From: Chamaelirium japonicum
Lineage: Eukaryota > Streptophyta > Magnoliopsida > Liliales > Melanthiaceae
Length of the DNA: 64,000 nucleotides
Reading direction: 5' to 3'
Assembly (NCBI GenBank): GCA_947650365.1
Contig: OX393553.1
Coordinates: 68,200,216 to 68,264,215 of the forward strand
The notes under the pieces were generated by a model. The model was given only the letters and a program-made list of their open reading frames with translations, made no database searches and was not told the origin of the DNA. The first letter of the stretch is position 1, and every line of letters begins with the position of its first letter. Of the stretch, positions 1 through 10,582 are shown piece by piece. Position numbers and translations under genes: made by a program.

Positions 1-2597
1 TGAGGAAGTCAGCGAGTGCTTGGCCTTTGATCGCTTTCCGAGGCACGTATCTTAGGCCAAACTCTTGAAGCTCAGCAGCCCATTTGCTCAGACGACCAAC
101 TCGAGTAGAGTTGTCTAGTACCTCCTTTAGGGGATGCTCAGTGATGACTTCAATAAGATGGGCAACGAAGTATGGGCGGAGCCTTCTGGACGCGTACACC
201 AAGGCCAGAGCTACTTTCTCAATCCACGCATATCTAGTCTCGACCGAAGTCATGATGCGACTGACGTAGTAGACATGTCTCTCTACTTTGTCTTGCTCGC
301 ATATCAGTATCGCACTAACTGCTACTTCAGATACTGAAAGATACACCCCCAACATTGTATCAGGCTCCGGGGTTGTCAGGATAGGAGGCCGACTGAGGTA
401 TGACTTCAGCTCTTGAAATGCTTCCTCACAGCGTTGATCCCATACGAATGGTGCAAGCTTGCTTAGCTTTTCGAACAGCGGCCGACATCGATCGGAGGAT
501 TTGGATATAAAATGATTAAGGGCATTTATCCGTCCGGTTAGCTTCTGCACTTCCTTTTGCGACTTGGGTGATGGCATCTCCTCTAAGGCTCGGATTTTCT
601 CCGGGTTGGCTTCGATCCCCCACCGAGTGACCAAGTAGCCTAGGAATTTTCCCGACGTCACGCCAAAGACGCACTTAGCTGGGTTTAATTTCATGCTTTA
701 CCTTCGCAGAGTTACAAAGGTCTCTTCCAAGTCTTGCATATGCGTCTCCTCCACCCTGCTTTTCACGAGTAAGTCATCGTCGTAGACCTTCACATTCCTC
801 CCAATTTGCTCAATGAACATTTTGTTGACCAGCCTTTTGTAAGTTGCTCCTGCGTTTTTCAACTCGAAAGGCATCATCTTGTAGCAGTAAAGCCCTCAGC
901 TGGTGATAAAGGTCGTATGTTCTTGGACCTCCAGGTACATGGTGATTTGGTGATAACCCAAGTACCCATCCATGAATGAGAGGCTCTCATGCCCAACCAT
1001 TGAATCGACCAAAGTATCAATTTGAGGTAGCGGGTAGCTGTCCTTTGGGCAAGCCTAATTGAGATTCGTGAAATCTATGCAGACCCGTATAGCTCTATAC
1101 TTCTTTGGGACGGCGACCACATTAGCAATCCACCTCGAATATTGGGCCTCTTGGATGATGTCGGCTCGTAGTAACTTCTCTACCTTCGCGTTGACAGCAG
1201 CTGCCTTTTCCGGTGCTAATGACCGGGGCTTTTGACGGACGGGAGCAGCTCCTTCCCATATATTGAGGTGATGGCAAGCTATCTCCGGCTTGATGCCTGG
1301 CATGTCTTCGACTGACCATACAAACACATCTTGGTTTACCTTGAGGAAGGTCATCATTTCTTCAACATGGGGCTTTGGCAGTTGCGACCCAAGGAACGTA
1401 ATCCTCATATTCCCTATTTCCCCCAGGTCAATAGGTAGTATGGGCTCGACTGTAGGTGATGCCTCCCATTCAATATTCGTATCGGTCATTCTTGACTTCT
1501 CCGACTCGACTAATTCTTTAGATTCAACCACTTGATTGGTTTTCTGCGGGCAAATCGGCTCGTTCAACTCTTTAAGTTCAGCTGCACGACCGATCCTTTT
1601 TGGGTTCATCGACACGGTTAGTTTTTTACGTTCAACTGACCGATCGGTCTTCAACAGGTTCTTCGGTTCTGTCAACTCTTTAAATTCAGCTTCCCGACCG
1701 GTCTTCTTAGGGTTCGTTGACGCGGTCAGTTCTTTACGTTTAACTGACCGGTCGGTCTTCAACAGGCTCATCGATTCGGTTATTTCTTTAAGTTCAGCTG
1801 CCCGAACGGTCTTCTTTGGGTACATCGACATGGTCAGTTCTTTACGTTCAATTGACCGATCGGCCTTCAACAGGTTCATCAGTTCGGTCAACTCTTTAAA
1901 TTTAGCTGCCCGATCGGTCTTCTGTGGTGATTGGCTCTTTTGAGTTTTCAAGTTTGGTTCAATGAGGTGCTTAATTGTCTATGTCGCTTGACTCTGCTTC
2001 GTAGTCCAGAGGTTGACAATGAATGATTCAGCTTCATCTTTGCTTGAGTCTCCTCCCTCAATCTGGCATGTTGTCTTCATATGTATAGCGCTAAACTGGC
2101 ATTTGGCTGCTGCGGACTGGTCGCCTTGAACGCTCATCACACCTCGGTCAGTCCAGAACTTAACAACTTGGTGGACCAATAAGGGGACCGCATCCAAATA
2201 GTGAAGCCACGGCCTCCCGAGGATGATGTTGTATGCGGAATTAGCTTCGATCACAATGAACCGGGTGAGATTGGTAAGGTGCCCTGTTGTGATCGGGAGG
2301 GTGATCTCACCAACCACCCTGTAGCTTCTCCCGTGAATCCCGTTATCGTTGCTGTAGAGTTTATCAACTGGCCACGATCTAATTGCATGGCATCGAAGGC
2401 ACTGAGAAACCATATATTTACTGAACTTCCCGCGTCGACCAGAATCCTTTTCACTAGGCAGTTTGCTATTTGCAACCGTATAACCAGGGGATGGTTATGG
2501 GGCCTCTCAATCCCGACCAAATCAGTCGCTGAAAACTGTACCACTGCTTCCACCTTTGGCTCAGGGCGAATAATGGGGTCAATTACAATATGGTGAA
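1..2597 (-). pseudogene. Ty3/gypsy protease-RT-RNase H, degenerate
   Basis: The minus-strand translation gives, in order: an aspartic protease with the active-site block ILVDAGSSVNIWFLSAF (near 2430-2470; DAG where DTG or DSG is usual); the block ILGRPWLHYLDAVP (near 2160-2240); a repeat-rich linker (1522-1951); a reverse transcriptase starting near 1330, with KYRAIRVCIDFTNLN and the catalytic box read as VYDDDLLVKS (near 765-790, where YVDD or YIDD is usual); and RNase H-like sequence down to base 1. In-frame stops interrupt RT near 1055, 896 and 698, so this copy cannot make a full polyprotein. In an intact element the product would process itself and copy element RNA into DNA inside virus-like particles. 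Confidence 0.85.
1522..1951 (-). repeat. 36-residue coding repeat in the PR-RT linker
   Basis: Between the protease-side block and RT, the minus-strand ORF carries about four copies of a 108-bp unit. Each copy contains a variant of LLKTDRSVKRKELT followed by NPKKTGRAAEFKELTEP. The conserved anchor around TCTTTAAGTTCAGCTGC recurs near 1569, 1677, 1785 and 1893. Because 108 is a multiple of three the copies stay in frame. The repeats are lysine/glutamate rich and low in hydrophobic residues. No known domain is recognised. Confidence 0.75.
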
Positions 2598-3231
2598 TGT
2601 GGGTGCAAAATCTGGCTAACGCCCAATGGTGGGACCCACAGCCCCGCCTGGGGCCCACAAGTCCAATGCTGGGACCCGCAGCCCTGCCTAGGGCCCACGA
2701 GTCCAACGGTGGGACCCGCAGCCCTGCTTGGGGTCCACTTGCACTATCTGGGGTCTGGTAAAGTATTTACCAAACCCCGGATATTTTTGGGAATATTCCT
2801 GAAATATTCCCCAGATAAACTAAGCCCTTATAAATAGCAAACCCTGTAAATGATTCCGGATCAAAATTCAAGACCAGAAACCTACTTTCTGTAATCCAGA
2901 GCTTTTCGAGTTTTCTGGTTTTCAGACTCCTTTTCCACCCTCTGATTACTTGTAAGAAGCACTCATCGGCCTGTCGAGAGTAGCTCTATTGTTTACTCAG
3001 AGATAGTGGATTCAAAGGTTGCGTCTTACCGCACGGAGACGTAGGCTTCGGTCGAACTTCGTCACCACATCCTGTGTCATCTCTTTCTCTACCTTACTAC
3101 TCTATAGTGCTTGTGTGACAGCCCAGCAAGTCACAACTCAGTGCTTCAAAGCACGCCAGATCCCGAAGGGTCAAACCTTCAATCGACTGTTGGAGGAGGG
3201 TCACGTACGACGGCCGAAATCCTCCCCTACA
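2598..3231 (+). repeat. Left (5') LTR of the gag-only element
   Basis: This 634-bp repeat begins TGTGGGTGCAAAATC and ends CCTACA, and it is closely matched by 9245-9885. A likely core promoter is CCTTATAAATAGC near 2825-2837. One visible difference from the right LTR is near 2758, where the right copy has a short extra stretch (AAATCCCTCCGG). There are also several scattered substitutions, so the insertion is not very recent. Confidence 0.9.
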
Positions 3232-3232
3232 G

Positions 3233-3251
3233 TTTGGCACCGTCTGTGGGG
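3233..3251 (+). other. Primer binding site
   Basis: TTTGGCACCGTCTGTGGGG lies directly after the left LTR. The same core (TTGGCACCGTCTGTGGG) occurs on the minus strand at 12051-12072 next to the older element's LTR. This is the PBS type commonly seen in plant Tat-lineage elements. Confidence 0.85.
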
Positions 3252-3350
3252 TCACGATCCTATCAACTTACAACTTCTAAGTTTTCCAACTCCTTCGGTA
3301 GCAGGTACCGGTTACTCGAGTAACCCATCTACCTCCATCGCTGCACTTAA

Positions 3351-4856
3351 ATGGCGAAGACACCGATGGACCAGCCAGAGAAAAGCGGCATGCACCTAGA
3401 CGCTCAGATTCCGACGGCTCGATCAATGAGTCACCGGTTTGCAACAAGTCAGCATCCGGAACAGCAACTCGCTACTAATCCAAAGAGTTGCCCGTCGGTT
3501 GATCGCGTCGCCCAGGCTCAACCTCGACAGTCGCCTTAACTCGCCGACCTAACTCCTCAGCGCTTGGGGAAATCACATATCTCTTCCAGTGCCGATGCTC
3601 AAGCGAAGTATCAGATCACTGCAGAGGATTTCCAGTTCCTCACTCTAATGAAGCAGAATACTGCTCTTATGGTTGAGAGAGACTCTCTCCTACAAATCAC
3701 CATCAATGCAAGAATCAATCCCCCACAGTCAGCCGCCGACATCAATGACGGAGCAAACATCCACCAGTCGGTTGACCAATCTTTCGATCTTTCCAGACGA
3801 TCCGCCGTTGACATCCCTCGACAGTCCCTTGAATCCCTCTCAAGAAGACCCTCGCATATTCCTCCCAAGCCAACGGTCTGGGAACTTCTCAATGAATCTG
3901 CTCGCTATCCTGAGCCTCTCGGTTCCGAGTCATCCTTCGATCCCCGCATCGTGAGGGATGTTCGGAATGACGGACACCGCTCTAGAGTTCGATAATATTA
4001 TAATGACGACCAAGCCCCAGCTGGGCATCGGATGACGAGATGGACTCCGACGCCCTCTCTACCTCCTATTCTTCCAAGACACCTCACCAACCAGCGAAGC
4101 AATAGAAGGAACGATCATGCCTCCGAAGGCCCACTTCATCGGCATATTCTTCACGCCCTATTTCCTCGAAGCTGGAAAGCCCCCGCTCTCCCCAAGTTCA
4201 ACTGCTTGACTGGAGATCCGACGTTGCACGTCCTCGCCTTCAGGCAAGCGTTGATGCCACATGATAGTGACAACCAGGTTCTATGTCGCACCTTTGCTGG
4301 CAGCCTGGACAACATGTCGCTCGATTGGTATCACAACTTCCCAACTGGTTAAGTGAGTTGGTTCGAGGATCTGGCAGATCTCTTTGTTCAGCACTATCGG
4401 TTGAACCTTAAGCCGGAAAAGAAGCTGGACTCCCTTTACCGACTCAGGATGGGATCGAATGAAACCCTCCGAGAGTTCTCTCGGAGGTTCCGGAATGAGC
4501 ATGCTGCACTCTCCAGACACCACCTTGACGATGAAGCCATCATGCTCGCATTCCAGAATGCCCTACGCTTTGACCTCCACATCTACAATGACCTCATCCG
4601 CAATCCTTCTGCCTCGCTCGGAGTTCTATTCGATCGAATTCAAAAAGAGATTGAGGTGGAGGATGATCAAGCCACTCGCAAGAAACATGATCTCAAGAAG
4701 CATCTTTTTGAAAAAGAACCAACAGCTCAAGCTCGCAACACTCAGGCTGACAAAGATAGAGCCTCCAAGAGATTGAGGCAGTCAGGCGATAGACTTACAG
4801 AGTCTCAGAAAACCACGGATACCAAAGGGAAGCACCCCATTGACCGATCAGAGTAA
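3351..4856 (+). pseudogene. gag of the gag-only element, three in-frame stops
   Basis: One reading frame of 502 codons runs from ATG 3351 to the TAA at 4854-4856. It is broken by TAA codons at 3537-3539, 3993-3995 and 4350-4352, with no frameshift. The central part matches the retrotransposon gag (capsid) family: LPKFNCLTGDPTLHVLAFRQ, then SLDWYHNFP, FVQHYRLN, LYRLRMGSNETLREFSRRFR and AFQNALR. A basic, glutamine/lysine-rich tail follows (DRASKRLRQSGDRLTESQK). No CCHC zinc knuckle is visible. In an active relative this protein would assemble virus-like particles. This copy cannot do so without readthrough, but the frame is otherwise well kept, which suggests the stops are recent. Confidence 0.85.
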
Positions 4857-5000
4857 AATACCATCGACTATCAACAACTCGGAAGATCCCTCATCTGAAA
4901 CCCATGATGTAACATCTTCCAAGTTATCAATGAAATAACAGTTGCTTCAAGTTCTATCGAAGACTATCAAATTCTATCTCAACCTCTACTCAATGCCATA

Positions 5001-5740
5001 GTTAGTTCGGTTCACATTGCGACACGGCCAACTAACCTGCAACGGTACAAAGCTATGTGTCCCGATACGTAGGTTTGACTAAAACGGTGCTTTGCCTAAG
5101 TCCAACCGATACAAGGGCGCTACGCCGAGTACTCCGAATTATTGGCGTCGCATATGCTCCCGTTGTCACGTAAGGACACATGCACTAGTGCCTCGCCACA
5201 GTTAGTTTGGTTCGCGTTGCGACATGGCCAACTAACCTGCAACAGTACAAAGCTACGTATCCCGATACATAGGTTCGACTGAAACGACGCTTCACCTAAG
5301 TCCAATCGATACAAGGGTGCTACACTGAGTTCTCCGAATCATGGGCATCGCACATGCTCCCGTTGTCACATAAGGACACATGCACTAGTGCCACGCCACA
5401 GTTAGTTCGGTTCGCGTTACGACACGGCCAACTAACCTGCAACAGTACAAAGCTACATGTCACAATACGTAGGTTCGACTGAAATGACGCTTTGCCTAAG
5501 TCCAATCGATACAAAGGCACTACACAGAGTACTCCGAATCATTGGCATCGTACGTGCTCCCGTTGTCACATAAGGACATATGCACTAGTGCCCTGCCACA
5601 GTTAGTTCGGTTCGCGTTGTGACATGGCCGACTAACCTGCAACAGTACAAAGCTACGTGTCACAATACGTAGGTTCGACTGAAACGACGCGTCGCCTAAG
5701 TCCAACCGATACAAAGGCACCACACTGAGTACTCCGAATT
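5001..5740 (+). repeat. 200-bp tandem array
   Basis: The anchor GTTAGTTCGG (GTTAGTTTGG in copy 2) begins at exactly 5001, 5201, 5401 and 5601, so the period is 200 bp with no indels between starts. The last copy is cut short near 5740 at CCGAATTC. Minus-strand ORFs at 5120, 5320 and 5520 are this same unit read repeatedly and are not genes. The array lies in the interior of the gag-only element, between gag and the GC-rich array. Confidence 0.92.
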
Positions 5741-7010
5741 CATACCCCCGTCAATCAGTACGTCCAAGGTCCCACCTTTAGCATACAAAGACAAAGCCCG
5801 AGATGGCGAAATCGTCTCGGCCCAAGGTGACAGCCTCGGCATTCGAAGACAAAGTCCGAGGCAGGCTTCACCGCCTCGGCACCTGACGAAGCCCGAGACA
5901 TCGGCAACGTCTCGACCCGAGGCAACCTTCGCCTCGTCATTCGAAGACAAAGTCCAAGGCAGGCTTCACCGCCTCGGCACTTGACGAAGCCTGAGACGTC
6001 AGCACCGCCTCGGCACCTGATGAAGCCTGAGACATCGGCACCGTCTCGGCTCGAGGCAAACTTTGCCTCGACATTCGAAGACAAAGTCCGAGGCAGGCTT
6101 CACCGCCTCGGCACCTGACGAAGCTCGAGACGTCGGTAACATCTCGGCCCGAGGTGACCCTCGCATTGGCATCCGAAAACAAAGTTCGAGGCAAGCTTCA
6201 CCGCCTCGGCACCTGACGAAGCCCGAGACGTCGGCAACATCTCGGCCCGAGGCGACCTTCACCTCGGTATTCGAAGACAAAGTCCGAGGCAGGCTTCACC
6301 GCCTCGGCACCTGACGAAGTCGGAGACGTCGGCACCGTCTCGGCCCGAGGCGACCTTCACCTCAGCATTCGAAAACAAAGTCCGAGGCAGGCTTCACCAC
6401 TTCAGCACCTGACGAAGCCTGAGACGTCAGCACCGTCTCGGCCCGAGATCACAGTCACCTCGGCATTCGAAGACAAAGTACGTGGCAGACTTCGCCGCCC
6501 TCGGTATTTGGCAAAACTCGAGACATCGACACCGTCTCAGCCCAAGGTGGCCTTCGCCTCGACACTGACGAAACCCAAGGCGGCCTTCGCCTCGGTATTC
6601 GACGAAGCCCGAAGCCCTCGCTTCGGTACTCGAAGACGAAAACCAAGACGGCCTTCGCCTCGGTATTTGATGAAGCCCGAAGCCCTCACTTCGGCACTCA
6701 CTGACGAAACCCAAGGCGGCCTTCGCCTCGGTATTCGACGAAGCTCGAAGCCCTCGCTTCGGCACCCGAAGACGAAAACCAAGACCTCGGTATTCGACGA
6801 AGCCCGAAGCCCTCACTTCGGCACTCATTGACGAAACCCAAGGCAGCCTTCGCCTCGGTATTCGACGAAGCCCGAAGCCCTCGCTTCGGCACTCGAAGAC
6901 GAAGCCCATGGCGGCCTTCGCCTCGGTATTCAACAAAGCTCGAAAGCCCTGCTTCGGCACTCGAAGATGAAGCCCGAGGCGGCCTACGTCTCGGCAAACG
7001 CACCCCCGGC
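5741..7010 (+). repeat. GC-rich tandem array, two related units
   Basis: From about 5790 to 6480 a unit of roughly 100 bp repeats, marked by GACAAAGTCCGAGGCAGGC, TTCACCGCCTCGGCACCTGA and GTCTCGGCCCGAGG. From about 6540 to 7000 a second, shorter unit takes over, marked by CCTTCGCCTCGGTATTCGAC and GAAGCCCGAAGCCCTCGCTT. The two share CTCGGCA and GAAGAC words and look like divergent forms of one ancestor. The many overlapping ORFs here are by-products of GC-rich repeats. Confidence 0.85.
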
Positions 7011-7145
7011 TGACCCTTGGTAGGGGGTCGGTGCGTGCGCGGTGGCTGATGCCGGACGACGCATCGGTAGGTGCGACGATCGACGCCGGAGTTTAGGCTC
7101 GCTTGATAAACAAGACAAGCACAAATAGGCCAAAGCTCCTCTCGG

Positions 7146-7201
7146 CCCGGCCCACTCACTCACTCACTCACTCACTCACTCACTCGCTCGCTCGCTCGCT
7201 G
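7146..7201 (+). repeat. Tetranucleotide microsatellite (CACT)n/(CGCT)n
   Basis: A run of CACT units passes directly into CGCT units. It lies inside the gag-only element, after the GC-rich array. Confidence 0.92.
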
Positions 7202-7274
7202 GTCACCAATTAACCCCACCTACTGTACTACCCCTTCTTCACCTTCAAACTACCAATTAACCCCATCTACGCTA

Positions 7275-7960
7275 CCCCCCCCCCCCCCCCCCCCACAACA
7301 AACAGAGAGAGAGTGAGTAAATTAGTAGGTGAGTGAGTTAGAGAGAGAGAGGGTGAGAGTTAGTGGGTGAATGAGAGTGAGAGTGGGCGAGAGAGAGAAA
7401 AGAGAAAAGAAAGAAGAGAGCCGGCCCCGGCCCTGCACCCGACCCTCCCCCCCCCTCCCCCCCCCCCCCCCCCCCCCCCCCGCCCACTCCGGCCGGCGCC
7501 CAAACTCCCGAGCCCCACCCCCCACTCACCCGTGCCGTCAAACCCGAGCCCGCAGCCCCCTTCTCCGTCTCCGGCCGACCCCCGCCACTCCATCCCCGGC
7601 CGCTGCGCCGCGCACCCGAGCCGCAGCCCCCTTCTCCATCTCCGGCCGACCCCCGCCACTCCGTCTCCGGCCGCTGCGCCGCGCACCCGAGCCCGCAGCC
7701 CTCTTCTCCGTCTCCGGCCGACCCCCGCCACTCTGTCTCCGGACTCTGCGCCGCGCGCCCGACCCCCCGATCTCCATCTCCGTCTCTGGCCGACCCCCCT
7801 CGTGCCGGCGAACTCCTCGTCCCCGTCTCCGGCGACCCCCCCTGCATTTCTCCCGACCCCCCCCCCGCCCCTCTCTCTCACCAAACACCCGACCCCGTAC
7901 AGGACAAAACACAACACCCGACCCACTACAAAACAAAACCCCCCTCCCCTGCTGAGGTGG
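7275..7960 (+). repeat. Poly-C tracts and C-rich tandem repeats
   Basis: A run of 20 C (7275-7294) and one of 25 C (7457-7481) flank a GA-rich stretch. From about 7546 to 7800 a unit built on CTCCGGCCGACCCCCGCCAC followed by GCTGCGCCGCGCACCCGAGC recurs about three to four times. Long proline-rich (plus) and glycine-rich (minus) ORFs of 150-210 codons arise only from this composition. The minus strand is G-rich and could form quadruplex structures. Homopolymer lengths in an assembly are uncertain. Confidence 0.85.
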
Positions 7961-8114
7961 CATCACGGATCGCTGCTGGATTCGGGCTGAGTGTATTGCA
8001 CTCATTTGATGTTTAATCGTATAGTCATAATTCCGGTCAGCATTTCTCCCGACTGCCAATAGGAGAAAATCCCACCTATCATCCCGGGTGCTCTTGGGTC
8101 TATCCCGGGAGTCT

Positions 8115-8545
8115 CCATGTACACTTCTACCGACTCCCAAAAACCCAACCTGGGTTTTTACAAAAAACCCCCCAGTCCTAAAACTTCTGCCCATAACCCC
8201 TTTTATCTTTTTTTTTTTTTAACAATAAACATAGCTCAAGTTTTTTTTTACAAAAAACCTCTGCCACCTAGAATCTTTGATGAAACCCCCCTGCTTCTTA
8301 TTTTTTTCAGGATTTCAACTGACTTTTTTTCAAATAAACCCTCATCTATGATTTTTTTCACAAAAAACCCCCTGTCCCTAACTTTTTGCACAGGACCCCT
8401 ACCCCTGACTTTTTTTGCAGAGAACTCCCCTGCCCCATGATTTTTCGCACAAACCACCCCTGCCCCTAACTTTTTACACAAAACCCAGTGCCCTGACTTT
8501 TTGCACAAAACCCCCTACCCCTAATATTTTTTGACCAACGCCCTC
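8115..8545 (+). repeat. Degenerate ~35-40 bp repeats, T-runs alternating with C-runs
   Basis: Short blocks of the form TTTTTTTGCACAAAACCCCC followed by TGCCCCTGAC repeat with much variation. There is no coding sense in any frame. The block belongs to the gag-only element's interior. Confidence 0.65.
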
Positions 8546-8640
8546 CAGGTTTTTTAGCTCGAACCGACTTGCGCGCAGCTATTTTTGTAACCCCAGTCAA
8601 CCAGGTTACCACCTACCCAACTGGGAGGGGGTAACACACC

Positions 8641-9180
8641 AGTGGTCGACCCCGCACAACGGGTCGGCAGACGCACAACAGTCGGCCCCGGACAGGGGGT
8701 CGGCAGGCAGACGACGGTCGGCCCCTCGCAACGGGTCGGCAGACAGACGATGGTCAGCCCCGCGCAACGGGTCGGCAGACAGACGACGATTGGCCCCGTG
8801 CAATGGGTCGGCAGTCAGACGATGGTGGCCCTACGCAATGGGTCGGCAGACGCACAGCAGTCGGCCCCGGACAGGGGGTCGATAGACAGACGATGGTTGG
8901 CCCCGGACAGGGGGTCGGCAGACAGATAGCAGTTAGCCCCGGACAGGGGGTCGGTAGACAGGCAGCTGTCAACCCGGGACAGGGGGTCGGCAGGCAGACA
9001 ACAGTCGGCCCCGCGCAACGGGTTAGCAGACAGACAATGGTCGGCCCCGCACAATGGGTCGGCAGATGCACACCCGGTCGACCCCTGGCAGGGAGTCGAC
9101 AGACCCAACGGTCAGCCTCACGTAGCAGGTCGATAGACAAATGACAACCAACCCCGGACAAAGGATCGACAGACGAGCGA
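8641..9180 (+). repeat. Minisatellite of about 36-38 bp units
   Basis: About fourteen copies of a unit containing GGGTCGGCAGACAGACGATG and GTCGGCCCCG, with CGCAACGGG or GACAGGGGG variants. The array is bordered on both sides by a related sequence that ends CTGGGAGGGGGTAAC (8620-8634 and 9230-9244). Confidence 0.85.
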
Positions 9181-9228
9181 CCGACTTTGCACCAGAAAAT
9201 CCCAACCAGCTAGGTTAATACCTATCTA

Positions 9229-9244
9229 GCTGGGAGGGGGTAAC
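9229..9244 (+). other. Polypurine tract before right LTR
   Basis: CTGGGAGGGGGTAAC immediately precedes the TG of the right LTR at 9245. This is the position of plus-strand priming in LTR retrotransposons. A near copy of the same sequence with its upstream flank occurs at 8605-8634. Confidence 0.8.
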
Positions 9245-9885
9245 TGTGGGTGCAAAATCTGGCTAACGCCCAATGGTGGGACCCACAGCCCTACCTGGGG
9301 TCCACAAGTCCAATGCTGGGACCCGCAGTCCTGCCTGGGGCCCACGAGTCCAACGGTGGGACCCGTAGCCTGTTGGGGTCTACTTGCACTATATGGGGTC
9401 TGGTAAATCCCTCCGGGTATTTACCAAACCCCGGATATTCCTGAAAATATTCCTGGAATATTCTCCAGATAAACTAAGCCCTTATAAATAGCAAACCCTG
9501 TAAATGATTCCGGATCGAAATTCAAGACAAGACACCCACTTTCTGTAATCCAGAGCTCTTCGAGTTTTCTGGTTTTCAGACTCCTTTTCCACCCTCTGAT
9601 TACTTGTAAGAAGCACTCATTGGCCTGTCGAGAGTAGCTCTATTGTTTACTCAGAGATAGTAGATTCAAAGGTTGCGTCTTATCGCACAGAGACGTAGGC
9701 TTCGGTCGAACTTCGTCACCACATCCTGTGTCATCTCTTTTTCTACCTTATTACTCTATAGTGCTTGTGTGACAGCCCAGCAAGTCACAACTCAGTGCTT
9801 CGAAGCACGCCAGATCCCGAAGGGTCAAACCTTCAATCGACTGTTGGAGGAGGGTCACGTACGACGGCCGAAATCCTCCCCCACA
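9245..9885 (+). repeat. Right (3') LTR of the gag-only element
   Basis: This 641-bp repeat is almost identical to 2598-3231. It starts TGTGGGTGCAAAATC, ends CCCCACA, and is followed by the target duplication GTGAA at 9886-9890. Confidence 0.9.
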
Positions 9886-10560
9886 GTGAACTTGACGGGC
9901 TTGTTCTATACGCCTGACCTGACGATCGGCAGAGTTGGAAGATGGCACGGGGCCATGATACTCGTAGACTGCATCGACTTCCCGGAGCTGGTGTCTTTCG
10001 GGTGGGGGGCTGGGAAGACGTGTTGTTGTTGATCCCCGTTGGAATTCTCCCACGGCTTTGGTTTCCTTGCATTGAGGTAGGTCAATGAAGCAATCAAGAT
10101 GTCCCGCTTCGATGAGATTCTCAATGTGATGCTTGAGCGCCCGACACTGTATCGTAGTATGGCCTTGACCTTGATGGTATTTGCAATACCTCGACGTGTC
10201 TCTGGCTCCCCTTTCTCTCGATTCAAGCGATGGCGCCCACTTGAAGTAAGGTTTACCTTTGATGGTCTCCAATATCTGGTCGATATGGGCGTTCAATACT
10301 ATGAACTCCCTGTTTTATTGTGGCCTTGTAGGTCCGTCTTGCCTTTGCCTCTTTGTGTCTCGTCGAGATGCCTCATCTTGCTCCTTGTTGACATTCTTTA
10401 CTGTCCCTGGCTTAGCATAGCCTTGGTGTGGAGCCTTGATTTCCACAGCCTTCCTTTTGCAGTCCACATCTTCAATTTTGATGTATTTCTCGACTCGACG
10501 AGATAGCTCATCGATTGTATTGAGTATGCGCTTGATGAGCGAGGCATTGACAAGCTGATT
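9886..10560 (-). pseudogene. gag C-terminal part with zinc knuckle (old gypsy element)
   Basis: The minus strand encodes a basic stretch followed by YFKWAPSLESRER and the zinc-knuckle block CKYHQGQGHTTIQC, which is CX2HX4HX4C-like as in Tat-type gags. A proline-rich tail then leads into the protease half at 2597. The N-terminal capsid part is missing; the sequence is replaced at about 10575 by the Cassandra-like array. Confidence 0.82.
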
Positions 10561-10582
10561 GGACTAGGTAGCATTTTTTAAG

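Larger units (their letters stand above)
2598..9885 (+). mobile_element. Gag-only (TR-GAG-like) Tat-type LTR retrotransposon, complete ends
   Basis: Two direct terminal repeats (2598-3231 and 9245-9885) start TGTGGGTGCAAAATC and end CA. They are flanked by an identical 5-bp target duplication GTGAA (2593-2597 and 9886-9890). Just inside the left LTR is a PBS (TTTGGCACCGTCTGTGGGG, from 3233). A purine tract TGGGAGGGGGTAAC precedes the right LTR. The only coding sequence is a gag (3351-4856); no protease, RT or integrase is visible. The rest of the interior (4857-9230) is tandem arrays and C-rich sequence. This matches non-autonomous elements that keep only gag and rely on a partner's pol. It inserted into the older minus-strand gypsy element of the same broad lineage. 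Confidence 0.88.

Noticed and set aside
5120-5723. Three similar minus-strand ORFs spaced by 200 bp
   Set aside because: They are the same 200-bp tandem unit read repeatedly, with no start-site or codon evidence.
7338-7990. Overlapping ORFs of 150-210 codons on both strands (proline-rich, glycine-rich)
   Set aside because: They arise from C-rich tandem repeats and homopolymers; there is no domain, and they are open in several frames at once.
8641-9180. CRISPR-like spaced repeats
   Set aside because: The repeats are contiguous degenerate minisatellite units without unique spacers, in a plant genome.
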